From positions 1 to 64,000 of the forward strand of contig CANMJR010000003.1 in the NCBI GenBank assembly GCA_947498025.1: a stretch of 64,000 nt of DNA. Reading direction: 5' to 3'. Both the position numbers and the translations under genes were made by a program. This document shows positions 35,528 to 44,325 of the stretch, one piece after another. The stretch's first letter is position 1, and the number at the start of each line of letters is the position of its first letter. The DNA comes from Helicobacteraceae bacterium. Its GTDB lineage: Bacteria > Campylobacterota > Campylobacteria > Campylobacterales > Sulfurimonadaceae. The notes below the pieces were generated by a model. It saw nothing but the letters and a program-made list of their open reading frames with translations. It was not told the origin of the DNA and did not search any database.

Positions 35528-35557
35528 CTATCTCACCACTTCTTCAAGCTGTTTCAT
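35528..35557 (-). pseudogene. Truncated short reading frame split by rhuM
   Basis: The ATG at 35557 directly follows the NuoL-like stop and reads MKQLEEVVR then stop. Removing the rhuM segment between TGAGA on both sides joins it to the bases before the NuoH-like gene and gives MKQLEEVVRPTIGVVS, whose stop overlaps the GTG start of that gene (GTGA). This reconstruction is an inference from the sequence. Confidence 0.55.
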
Positions 35558-37318
35558 CTAAAACATAACCCCAACTATCAATAGCAACATGCCGGCGATA
35601 GCTATCATGGCGATGTTTTTTTGAATCCTATGAGACATGTGAAAGTAGTACATGTTTAGCTGTATCTCATCCTTCTCACCGCAGTTATACTCTTTGACTC
35701 TATCTGCTTTTTTAAAGAGTATCAGTGCAAAAAGCAGAGGAACAATCGCAACCAAAAAGAGCGGCACAATAATTTCCAAAGAGCTTAGTAACTCCAGCTC
35801 AAAACTGATATAAATACCGACAACTAGCAAAATCAAAAGCAGATAGGATGGGATAGTGTAAAATTTTGATATTTTTATATCTACTGTTTTTATTTCAACA
35901 TCTTTTGCAAAAAGTTTTGTTACAACCTTAAAATAGAGCAGCGTCAAAAATGCACTTCCAAGTGCCAAAAATATAAGGGCAAATACATAGAGTGGATTTT
36001 TTATAATCTCACTTGCAATAGTTTCTATCGCCATAAACTTAGCTATAAAAGCCCCAAAAGGAGGAAGTGTAAGTGAGGCAAAACCAACGATTATAAAAAA
36101 TACCACAAGCGGAGAGTGGTTGATTAAGCCGTTTATATCGTTTACATATTTCAGATGAAAACTCTTCTCTAAAATACCTGCCTGTAAAAAAAGCAAAGCT
36201 TTTGAGAGCGCATGAAAAACTATAAGAACCAAACATGCAGTTATAGCCTCGGGCGTCCCAATGGCTGCAAGAGCCATCATAAGCCCAAGCAGAGCGATTG
36301 TGGAGTATCCAAGTATCTCTTTAAAATAATCTTTGCCTAGAGCCAGAAGCGAGGCGGCAAAAAATACAAATGTGCCAAGCAAAGTGATAGTAAGCGAAAC
36401 AAAGCCGCTCATGGCAGGGGCAAGTTTCAACATCAAATAAGGAGCAATTTTTACCATGGTTGCGCTATGCAAAATTGCACTTACTGGAGTCGGTGCAACC
36501 ATGGCACCCAAAAGCCACTTATCAAAGGGAATACTTGCACCTTTTACAAATGCCGCTATCGCTAAAAAAACAATCGGCAAGAGATAGTATTCGTTTATAT
36601 TAGCTATAAGTACATCAAAGCAAACTGTTTTATATTGAAGTATAGTAAAAACAAGAGCTATAAGAATTGCAACTCCGCCTATCTGATTCATCCATAGAGC
36701 TTTTTGTGCATTTAAAACTGACACCTCATCGCCGCGGTACCCGATTAAAATATAAGAGCAGAGAGTAGTCAGCTCAAAAAGCAGAAAGAATATTTCAATA
36801 TTGTTGGTTGAAACAATAAAGTTCATAACCGATAAAAAGAAAAAGAGCATGGCTATAAATCCATTTTTCTTTGCTCTGCTAAACTCTTCGCTCTCTATAT
36901 ATTTAAGTGCATAGACGATGATTATTCCGCCAACAATATTAATTATCAGGTACATGACCGAGGAGATTTCATCAACAAAAATGTCGTTTGAGATAAGGGT
37001 TGGAGCTAAAAAGAGAGCTCCAATATAGAGCATTATCTGCAACATGGCAAATATTTTTACAAGAGAGTTTTTAGTTTTAACCCCTTGCCAAAGGAAGAAG
37101 AGAAGAACCATACTGTCAAGTAAAATAAACAGATTATGAAAGAAATGTGGCAAAATAGTCTCTGTCGGTGCATGAAAAAGAAGAACATTTACGATACTTA
37201 GAAAACTTAAACCAATCACAAAAGCTATGGCAAGAATATTTCTAATAACAACCCCACTCACCATTACAACCAATGCAAAAAACAGTGGAGCAGTAATCAG
37301 GAGACTATAGGTTGTCAT
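35558..37318 (-). CDS. Group 4 hydrogenase antiporter-like subunit (HyfB/HycC/NuoL-like)
   Basis: This 586-aa membrane protein has about 14-16 helices and the proton-channel signature: FIVSTNNIEIFFLLFELTTL with a conserved Glu, FVKGASIPFDKWLLGAMVAP TPVSAILHSATMVK (conserved Lys and His), YFKEILGYSTIALLGL and VFHALSKALLFL. It belongs to the Mrp-antiporter/NuoL superfamily that moves H+ or Na+ when electrons flow in the hydrophilic arm. Its start overlaps the soluble hydrogenase large-subunit stop by 4 nt, so both hydrogenases are in one transcript. Confidence 0.92.
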   Translation of the reverse strand: MTTYSLLITAPLFFALVVMVSGVVIRNILAIAFVIGLSFLSIVNVLLFHAPTETILPHFFHNLFILLDSMVLLFFLWQGVKTKNSLVKIFAMLQIMLYIGALFLAPTLISNDIFVDEISSVMYLIINIVGGIIIVYALKYIESEEFSRAKKNGFIAMLFFFLSVMNFIVSTNNIEIFFLLFELTTLCSYILIGYRGDEVSVLNAQKALWMNQIGGVAILIALVFTILQYKTVCFDVLIANINEYYLLPIVFLAIAAFVKGASIPFDKWLLGAMVAPTPVSAILHSATMVKIAPYLMLKLAPAMSGFVSLTITLLGTFVFFAASLLALGKDYFKEILGYSTIALLGLMMALAAIGTPEAITACLVLIVFHALSKALLFLQAGILEKSFHLKYVNDINGLINHSPLVVFFIIVGFASLTLPPFGAFIAKFMAIETIASEIIKNPLYVFALIFLALGSAFLTLLYFKVVTKLFAKDVEIKTVDIKISKFYTIPSYLLLILLVVGIYISFELELLSSLEIIVPLFLVAIVPLLFALILFKKADRVKEYNCGEKDEIQLNMYYFHMSHRIQKNIAMIAIAGMLLLIVGVMF

Positions 37319-38985
37319 AATGTTTTTATCTTATATCTGCTTAGCTCTTTGCCCTTTGTGTCAATGATGTGAACCGCACATGCAAGACAAGGGTCAAAGG
37401 AGTGTAACACTCTTAAAACTTCTAACGGTTTTGAGGTGTCCTCTATTTTTAGCCCTATCAGAGCCTCTTCATACGCGCCTCTTAACCCATCCAAATTTTT
37501 AGGAGTGGCATTCCATGTTGTAGGAGCAATGACAGAAAAATTCTCAATTTTTGAATCTTTTATATTTACAAAGTGCGACAAAACACCGCGGGGAACTTCA
37601 AAAAAAGCTCTCCCTTTTGTATTTTTCTCTTGTGCATCAAAATCAAATTTTGTCCATGTATCCGTGTCATAATATTTGATATTTTGGATAAGTCTTGATA
37701 CAAGTTTAAAGATATACTCACAAATATAACTCGTCTCAATAGCTCTCGCACAGTTTCTGCCGACAGTTGTAGATAAATCTATAAGCTCCAAATTTGTCTC
37801 ATGCAAAAACTCATCCACAAAAGATTTAATAAGTTTATTGTCTTTTGAGTAGCTCACAAGAACCCTCGCTAATGGTCCGCTCTCCATTGTCTTGCCGTTA
37901 TATCGCGGAGCTTTAATCCATGAATATTTGTCACTGTTTTTTGCAGTTTTCAGGGTTCCGTCTTCATTTAAATCGGTGTAGCAAACTTCATTTTCTTTTG
38001 CATCACCGCTGTACCATGCACGGTCAATCTCTTCTGTTATTTTATTCTCATCAAACTCTTCGACATTTAAAAAGTCATGATCATAAATAACACCGCTGCA
38101 AAAAAGCCTCTGCTCACCCTCAAACTCATAACCGCCCACAGATAAAAAGTTACCGTTTGCACGACCCATCCCCGCTTTAATCTCACCTCTATAAGCAGTA
38201 GCTATAAGCTTCATGTCAGGCAGATACGCACGGTCAATAAACTCTTTTGCCTCTTTTATTATAAACAAGTAATCATTTAATCTTTGGGGGTTCAACATGT
38301 CGGCAACACTCGTTACTCCGCCTACAACTATGCTTTGAGGATGCGGTGTTTTACCGCCGAAAATAGCTACCGCCTTACTTATATTTGTCTGAAATTTAAG
38401 CGCCTGCAAATAGTGCGAAATCAGAATTAAATTTTGTTCAGGAGTGAGTCTGTAATCTGAATGTCCCCAGTACCCATTACCGAATGGCCCAAGTTTTCCG
38501 GCTTTGACAAAGTTTTGCAGTTTTATCAGTACGGTTTCATAGTGTGTATTTGAATTTCCAAATGGATTTTTAGAGTATTTATGTGCCTCAACAGATGTCA
38601 ATTCCGGGTCTGCATTTAACGCACTCGTTACATCTACAAAATCAAGAGAGTGCAGATGGTAAAAGTGCACGACATGGTCTTGAATAAAGAGTGCCATCGC
38701 CATTAAATCTCTTATAATCTCCGCATTCTTTGGGATTTTTAAAGAGTAAGCATCTTCCACACAAGAAACTGCCGCACGAAAATGAGAGTTTGTACATACA
38801 CCGCATATTCTGCCGGCTAAAAGTCCAGCATCTCGTGGGTCGCGACCGTTTAAAATAATCTCAATGCCGCGAAAGAGCTGTCCGCTCACATACGCCTCAC
38901 GAACAATCCCATATTCATCCACTTCAACTTCGGCTCTTAAATGCCCCTCAATTCTTGTGATTGGGTCAATTACAACTTTGCGCAT
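37315..38985 (-). CDS. [NiFe] hydrogenase large subunit (soluble, group 1/2-like)
   Basis: This 556-aa protein begins VIDPITRIEGHLRAEVEVD and has L1 motif GRICGVCTNSHFRAAV and L2 motif DPCLACAVH followed by a 17-residue tail (IIDTKGKELSRYKIKTL), which a maturation protease would remove after His. Other family parts: GNGYWGHSDYRLTPEQ, FGGKTPHPQSIVVGG and EVPRGVLSHFVNI. It forms a heterodimer with the product of the gene upstream (20-nt overlap). No export signal is present on the partner, so the enzyme is cytoplasmic. AAGGTAG precedes the start. Confidence 0.95.
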   Translation of the reverse strand: MRKVVIDPITRIEGHLRAEVEVDEYGIVREAYVSGQLFRGIEIILNGRDPRDAGLLAGRICGVCTNSHFRAAVSCVEDAYSLKIPKNAEIIRDLMAMALFIQDHVVHFYHLHSLDFVDVTSALNADPELTSVEAHKYSKNPFGNSNTHYETVLIKLQNFVKAGKLGPFGNGYWGHSDYRLTPEQNLILISHYLQALKFQTNISKAVAIFGGKTPHPQSIVVGGVTSVADMLNPQRLNDYLFIIKEAKEFIDRAYLPDMKLIATAYRGEIKAGMGRANGNFLSVGGYEFEGEQRLFCSGVIYDHDFLNVEEFDENKITEEIDRAWYSGDAKENEVCYTDLNEDGTLKTAKNSDKYSWIKAPRYNGKTMESGPLARVLVSYSKDNKLIKSFVDEFLHETNLELIDLSTTVGRNCARAIETSYICEYIFKLVSRLIQNIKYYDTDTWTKFDFDAQEKNTKGRAFFEVPRGVLSHFVNIKDSKIENFSVIAPTTWNATPKNLDGLRGAYEEALIGLKIEDTSKPLEVLRVLHSFDPCLACAVHIIDTKGKELSRYKIKTL

Positions 38986-41389
38986 CTTCTACCTTTCTTT
39001 CATTTGCATATTTATCAAAAAAGCCTATCTCTGTGCATCCCATACATCCATGTCCCGCTTGAACAGGCCAACTCGTACCGCCGTTAAATTTCATAGTCGG
39101 GCAGTTTACATTTGCATAAGGACCTTTACATCCCATCTCAAAAAGACAAAATCCTTTTTTCGCACCTATGTCGCCCCACTCTTTTACAAACTCTCCAAGC
39201 TCATAATGACCTCTTCTCTCACAGTTGTCATGTACTCTTCCCTCGTACGCCCACAGAGGACGGTTAAATTTATCAAGCGGAGGCAACTCTTCAAACATAA
39301 TGTAAGAAAGAAGCGTTCCAACTATATTTGTAGGGTTCGTCGGGCATCCGGGAATATTAATAACATCATTACGCTCTAGCGCCGTGCCGACACCCACGGC
39401 ACCGGTAGGATTAGGTGCTGCTGCCACAACTCCGCCATCAAGTGCACAACTGCCGACTGCAATAACAAGTGCAGCATCTTTTGCACATTTTTTCAAAAGC
39501 TCAATTCCTGTTTCGCCTTTTGGTCCTATTCTGAGATATTTACCATCCATCGCCAAAGGAACAGCACCCTCGACTATCAGAATATATTTACCTTTTTGAT
39601 TTTTTATAATATCTTCTAAAATTGTCTCGCTCTGGTCACCGCTTGCGCTCATCAAGAGTTCATGGTAATCAAGCGAAATATAGTCAAAAATCAAATCTTC
39701 AATAGCAGGATTATTTGATTTTATAAATGCTTCTGAATTTCCGCTGCAGTCGGAAAGTTCCAGCCAGACAATCGGTACTTTATTAAGAGACTTAATACCT
39801 TTTTCAACAACCTCTTCAAAGTTCGGATGAAGCTGCATGTTCGCCGTTACCATGGAAATCCAGCTATTGACCTCATGTTTTCCAATCTCTAAAGATGCCA
39901 TGGCAGACTCTAAATTATCAGTAGTCAGATTGTTTCTCGGATGAAGTGTATTAAACTTATCTATTCGCTTAGCAACCTCGGCTATTTCCTTCTCTCTTTG
40001 TATATCTTCAGGAGTTTTTCTCGGTATATTCGGGTCGATGAGATGTTGTGACTCTTTTATAACATCCGCGACCATTATCTTACATCTGCCACACACCCTT
40101 CCGGCTTGTGAGAAATCCGACAATTCTGAGAATGAAGATATACCGCTCTGTACTACAATATCAACCAAATCCTGATGATACACATGTTCACAACTGCATA
40201 TCAGCCTTCCTCTCTCACCGATAAGTCTGTTTTGATAGAGGTAATTTATGTCAACTTCATCGCCGTCTTTGATGAGGGTTTGAATATATCCTACATCCAC
40301 ATTGGAGTTGATTCCTACAAATTTTATTAATTTGTCATTACTTATAAAATATTCATCGACCCGCTTGTCTTTGCCGGATGTGATTAAAACCTTCTCAACG
40401 TTGGCATGAAAACATGGATTGCTTACATCGACTAAATCAAACTCTCCAACTTTCAACATGTCTATGCTGACTTCTCTTTCATACTCTTTTAAATCAGTTT
40501 GCAATATGTGAGAAATGGCACAATCTGCCTCTAAAGTACACTCTTTTACATGTCCTGCTATAAAATCAATCTCTTTTACCTCAGCACACTCTCCGACTGC
40601 ATAGATATCTTCATCTTCTGTCTGCATGTATCGATTGGTTACAATCCCTTTTTCACATGTGAGGCTGCCGCGAAAATCTTCAATATTCGGTTTTATCCCA
40701 ACACCAAAGACTAAAAATGGATTCTTAATTTCGAGCTTTTTAGTTTTTAGAAGCTTGATTTCATTCTCTTCTATGACCTTATCTACAATCTCATCTTCGT
40801 AAGAGATTTTGATTTTTCCGCCTTTTAGATAGCACTCTTCAATAATTTTAATAGATTCGATTGAAAGATTTTTATCATAAAGGTGTTTGCCGCGAATAAT
40901 AAGAACTATTTCCTTCACGCTCGGCATTTCATTGAGCGTTTCAAGAAGTTCCAAGCCTATTGGACCGCTTCCGACAATGACCGCCGTTTTGCCGATAACG
41001 CCATTTTTAATTGCTTCACAATCATCCGCACTTCTAAAAAGAGCCGCATTTTTGATACCATCTATGTTAAAAAGTGAGATTGGAAGTGAACCTGTAGCGA
41101 TAATGAGCTTATCGTAGCTAAACATGGAGGTATCAGAGAGTATCCGCTTATTCTCTTTATCTATTGTATGAATTTTTTGATTCAGTTCAAGTTTGACGGT
41201 TGGGTCAAGAACCAACGATATACCCTCTATATTCTCAGTTGAATCTACTAAGCGACAAAGGTGTATTCTATCGTAGGGAGGGTACTTTTCATCACTCACC
41301 ACCGACACCTGTAACTTACTGTTTTGTTTTTTAAGATTATTAGCCAAATAAACCGCAGCTATTCCGCCACCAACGATTACTACTCTCAT
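38966..41389 (-). CDS. Fusion: NAD(P)/FAD oxidoreductase + BFD-like domain + [NiFe] hydrogenase small subunit
   Basis: This is a protein of about 807 aa. Residues 1-390: a two-dinucleotide-fold flavoprotein (RVVIVGGGIAAVYLANNL, KLIIATGSLP, TAVIVGSGPIGLELLETL, EDIYAVGECAEV), like NirB and ferredoxin/rubredoxin reductases. Residues about 408-460: a BFD-like [2Fe-2S] domain (CSCEHVYHQDLVDIVV, AGRVCGRCKIM). Residues about 535-807: a hydrogenase small subunit (VWLELSDCSGNSEAF, AVGSCALDGGVV, NIPGCPTNPTNIVGTLLSY, CPTMKFNGGTSWPVQ, HGCMGCTEIGF). The proximal-cluster motif is CSGN where most have CxxC. There is no Tat signal. ATG at 41389 has AGAGG upstream. The fusion could pass electrons from H2 to NAD(P) or the reverse. 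Confidence 0.93.
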   Translation of the reverse strand: MRVVIVGGGIAAVYLANNLKKQNSKLQVSVVSDEKYPPYDRIHLCRLVDSTENIEGISLVLDPTVKLELNQKIHTIDKENKRILSDTSMFSYDKLIIATGSLPISLFNIDGIKNAALFRSADDCEAIKNGVIGKTAVIVGSGPIGLELLETLNEMPSVKEIVLIIRGKHLYDKNLSIESIKIIEECYLKGGKIKISYEDEIVDKVIEENEIKLLKTKKLEIKNPFLVFGVGIKPNIEDFRGSLTCEKGIVTNRYMQTEDEDIYAVGECAEVKEIDFIAGHVKECTLEADCAISHILQTDLKEYEREVSIDMLKVGEFDLVDVSNPCFHANVEKVLITSGKDKRVDEYFISNDKLIKFVGINSNVDVGYIQTLIKDGDEVDINYLYQNRLIGERGRLICSCEHVYHQDLVDIVVQSGISSFSELSDFSQAGRVCGRCKIMVADVIKESQHLIDPNIPRKTPEDIQREKEIAEVAKRIDKFNTLHPRNNLTTDNLESAMASLEIGKHEVNSWISMVTANMQLHPNFEEVVEKGIKSLNKVPIVWLELSDCSGNSEAFIKSNNPAIEDLIFDYISLDYHELLMSASGDQSETILEDIIKNQKGKYILIVEGAVPLAMDGKYLRIGPKGETGIELLKKCAKDAALVIAVGSCALDGGVVAAAPNPTGAVGVGTALERNDVINIPGCPTNPTNIVGTLLSYIMFEELPPLDKFNRPLWAYEGRVHDNCERRGHYELGEFVKEWGDIGAKKGFCLFEMGCKGPYANVNCPTMKFNGGTSWPVQAGHGCMGCTEIGFFDKYANERKVEDAQSCN

Positions 41390-41492
41390 GTGCAACCTCT
41401 TTTACATACATTTAACCTGCAAAAAGTATATCATAAAAGTATTCTATTTGGTTACAAATTGATTATTAAATGTTGTTTTTTAATCGACATAA

Positions 41493-42398
41493 TTACCTTG
41501 AAAAGCTAAATCCAACAGAACATTTAGTTATCTCATTATTGTAATCAATAAGACTCTCGCCATAGCCGCTAAACACTTTGAAGTACAAAAATGCGTCATT
41601 CAACAATGGATACGAGTATGTGCCCTCAATTGCTCCAAGACCTGTAGAAAAACTTCCTCTTCCCATAAGTGTGTACATTTGTTTGCCGGCAAAATAGCTA
41701 AGCTTCAGCTCTGCGTTTCCTTGATAATCCATGATATCCGGATTATCGTCTGTCTTCTCACTCTCTGAAAGCCTCGACATAAGCGTCAAATCAGTAAGGA
41801 GAGTGCCCTGCTGAAGCCTGATGGATGTGTAAATATAGTTTATGCTTCTTGAACGGTTACCAAGGTTATCTTCAGGTTTTGCATAAGTAACATCCCTGTT
41901 GCTTCCCTGCCCGTTTGATTTATGAGCCACTGCAAATTTAATAGACCTAAGATTAAAACCGGAATTTTCATCATAAATCGGAAAAATCACAAAACCGTCA
42001 GGATTGTAGTTTGTCTCTCTAAAAGGAGAAGATTCCGAATAAATTTGCCAAAGTGCAAGATGCGAATAGGAGAGGTAATAGGATTCATTCAGACCAAAAA
42101 GATTGTTTCCGACATTGAGCTTCAGACTCACCTGCAGCTCTGCTTCTGTACTTTTATACTTATCTGTAGGGGTATAGGATTTGTAGAGTTGATTTGAGTA
42201 TCCGTAAGGAAGTATATAATTCACCTTGTACGGCTGAAGCCCAAAAGTGCCGGAGAGCCAACGATTCATGGCATTTTTTGACTCTTTGTTTTGTATTTTA
42301 TCAATCTCAAGAGTGGTTAAATCAGAATCTATTGCATCAGGTATATCATTTGCAAAAATTGCTGCATTTATGAGCCATAGTAAAATGAGGTATTTCAT
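41493..42398 (-). CDS. pldA: Outer-membrane phospholipase A (OMPLA)
   Basis: This 301-aa protein has a signal peptide (MKYLILLWLINAAIFAND) and a 12-stranded barrel with the OMPLA active-site motif FAVAHKSNGQGS (catalytic His about 158 and Ser about 160) and the Asn-containing strand NRSRSINYIYTS. These correspond to the known catalytic His, Ser and Asn. It hydrolyses outer-membrane phospholipids that have moved to the outer leaflet and helps keep envelope asymmetry. It follows recR with an 8-nt gap. Confidence 0.93.
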   Translation of the reverse strand: MKYLILLWLINAAIFANDIPDAIDSDLTTLEIDKIQNKESKNAMNRWLSGTFGLQPYKVNYILPYGYSNQLYKSYTPTDKYKSTEAELQVSLKLNVGNNLFGLNESYYLSYSHLALWQIYSESSPFRETNYNPDGFVIFPIYDENSGFNLRSIKFAVAHKSNGQGSNRDVTYAKPEDNLGNRSRSINYIYTSIRLQQGTLLTDLTLMSRLSESEKTDDNPDIMDYQGNAELKLSYFAGKQMYTLMGRGSFSTGLGAIEGTYSYPLLNDAFLYFKVFSGYGESLIDYNNEITKCSVGFSFSR

Positions 42399-42406
42399 AG
42401 AAACTC

Positions 42407-42979
42407 CTAAATGTGTACTCTGTCTTCTAACGCCCTTGTCAGGGACAAAATATCTATATTTTCCAAACTCACACCTGTCGGAACACCTTGCGCGATTTTA
42501 GAAAAATTGAGGTTGTGACCGCTCAATTTATCTTCTATATAGAGGATAACCGCATCATTAGAGATAGACGGAGTGAGTGCAAAAATCACCTCTTCTATGC
42601 CGTTGTTTACACTGTTTATCAAATTTGAAATTTGCAACTCTTCAAGCGAATCTAAGACAAAATATCTTCCGTCAAACAGACCGTTCTCCTCTAAAAGCAG
42701 AATATCTTTTGCATTTTCTACGATGCAGAGTATTGTTGCATCTCGTCTCTCGTCTGAGCAGATAAAACAGAGTTCATCTTCGCTCATTCCTCCGCATACC
42801 GTACACTTTTTGAGTGTTCCCAGTGCATCCTCTATGGCATGTGAAATTTTCATTCCGACAAAACTATCTTTCATCAGCATATGGTACGCAAGTCGTGTGG
42901 CAGACTTTTTTCCTATCGTAGGCAACTCTTGAAGAGCTTCTACGAGAGTGTTAAACTTATCATGAGAGCCTCTTCTCAT
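42407..42979 (-). CDS. recR: Recombination mediator RecR
   Basis: This is a protein of about 190 aa: FNTLVEALQELPTIGKKSATRLAYHM (helix-hairpin-helix), zinc finger CTVCGGMSEDELCFIC, then the Toprim part CIVENAKDILLLEENGLFDGRYFVL and VIFALTPSISNDAVILYIED, ending ARGVPVG-like IAQGVPTGVSLENIDILSLTRAL. It loads RecA at gaps together with RecO. The ATG at 42979 overlaps the mltA stop (ATGA); the longer frame from 43018 adds unrelated residues. Confidence 0.95.
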   Translation of the reverse strand: MRRGSHDKFNTLVEALQELPTIGKKSATRLAYHMLMKDSFVGMKISHAIEDALGTLKKCTVCGGMSEDELCFICSDERRDATILCIVENAKDILLLEENGLFDGRYFVLDSLEELQISNLINSVNNGIEEVIFALTPSISNDAVILYIEDKLSGHNLNFSKIAQGVPTGVSLENIDILSLTRALEDRVHI

Positions 42980-44220
42980 AGACTGCTTACAACCACATTT
43001 TTGGGAAGTAAAATCCAAAGTTTTAGCGCTGCTTTAAGTTCCCCTGCTCTGTTCATAGCCTCTTCTCCGTACCCTAAAAACATATCTGCTCTCACTGCAC
43101 CTTTTATTGCACCACCGGTATCCTGCGCCAAAACTACTCTATTCATATTATCTTTGCCCGCATCCAGATACAACATGCTTCCAAGTGGAATATATCTTTG
43201 ATCCACCGCAATAGAACGATTTGCGGTGAGTTCAATACCGAGAGAACCTGTTGCTGCTTTGTCTCTTTGTTCAAAATAAACAACCGACTCATTATAATTT
43301 AGCACTTCATCTACTCTATCAGGATGTGCTATAAGCCATTTTTTTATATTTTGCAGAGTAACATCTTCGACTTTCAACTCTTTTATCTTTACCAAATAGC
43401 GCCCTATCGCTCTATATTTATGTCCGTTTTGGTTATCAAAACCCAAAAACATCGTCTCGCCGGTATCAAGCAAAACTCTGCCGGAGCCTTGTATCTCCAA
43501 GAAAAAGATATCCAATTTAGAGTCGGAGTAGCAGATAATATCCGCATTTATATGGTTAGAACTTGTCTCTTTTCTTGTATAGTAGGGAACCAGCTTTTTG
43601 CCCTTAAGCCTGCCTCTGAGTCTATAATCTTTAAGCGCCGGATAGATAGAGCTTAATTCAACCGTAATTAAATCGTCCGGAGTGTTATAAATAGGATATT
43701 GATATTTGCCATGTTTAGTAAGAGAGGCGTTTAAAAGCGGCTCATAATAGCCGGTCAGTAAGCCCTCATCCTTTTTCTTTTCATTTTTTATCTCGTAGGG
43801 TTCAAACTCTTGTTGAAGGAATTCTTTTGCATTTTTGGCACTTTTGGCTTTTAGACACAACTCACCATACATTTTTTGTGTTTTTTTTGTATTGCAACTT
43901 TCAACAAATGCTTTTAGTGCAGAGTTGTAATCCTCTTTTTCCCATTTTGGAAGCTCTTTAAAAGCACTTTTTACAAGGTGTGTTTTTGGAAGAGAGCTAC
44001 ATAAAACTTTTTGATTACTTATCTGTGAAACATCTTCTGAAACATTATCATCACTTTGTGCACTCTCTTGGGCACTATCATCACTTATTGTTGCATTCTC
44101 TTCAATACACTGTTTTATATCGGAGGACATGATAATTTCATCTTTTGGGGCAATTTCAATGTTGCTTGAACAACCAAAGAACAATAGTGCGGTTAATAAG
44201 GAGTAAATTGCTGATTTCAT
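42976..44220 (-). CDS. mltA: Membrane-bound lytic transglycosylase MltA
   Basis: This 414-aa lipoprotein has a lipobox near residue 17 (TALLFFGCSS), a Ser/Glu/Asp-rich linker, an MltA domain (GLLTGYYEPLLNASLTKHGKYQYPIY) and a C-terminal 3D domain with three Asp (LGSMLYLDAGKDNMNRVVLAQDTGGAIKGAVRADMFLG), which includes the catalytic Asp. It cuts peptidoglycan glycan strands to give anhydro ends. Coupled by ATGA to recR. It is divergent from dnaJ. Confidence 0.93.
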   Translation of the reverse strand: MKSAIYSLLTALLFFGCSSNIEIAPKDEIIMSSDIKQCIEENATISDDSAQESAQSDDNVSEDVSQISNQKVLCSSLPKTHLVKSAFKELPKWEKEDYNSALKAFVESCNTKKTQKMYGELCLKAKSAKNAKEFLQQEFEPYEIKNEKKKDEGLLTGYYEPLLNASLTKHGKYQYPIYNTPDDLITVELSSIYPALKDYRLRGRLKGKKLVPYYTRKETSSNHINADIICYSDSKLDIFFLEIQGSGRVLLDTGETMFLGFDNQNGHKYRAIGRYLVKIKELKVEDVTLQNIKKWLIAHPDRVDEVLNYNESVVYFEQRDKAATGSLGIELTANRSIAVDQRYIPLGSMLYLDAGKDNMNRVVLAQDTGGAIKGAVRADMFLGYGEEAMNRAGELKAALKLWILLPKNVVVSSL

Positions 44221-44325
44221 GGGTGGAATTATACTGATTTTAAACTGTAAAAACGGTATAATTCCAAAAAAATATTGAATTATCCCGAATTATCTACTAC
44301 ATAATTCGGGATTATGCAGGACAAA

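Noticed and set aside
41396-41492. Small RNA or riboswitch between pldA and the hydrogenase operon
   Set aside because: The stretch is short and AT-rich, with no stable fold or conserved motif seen by eye.
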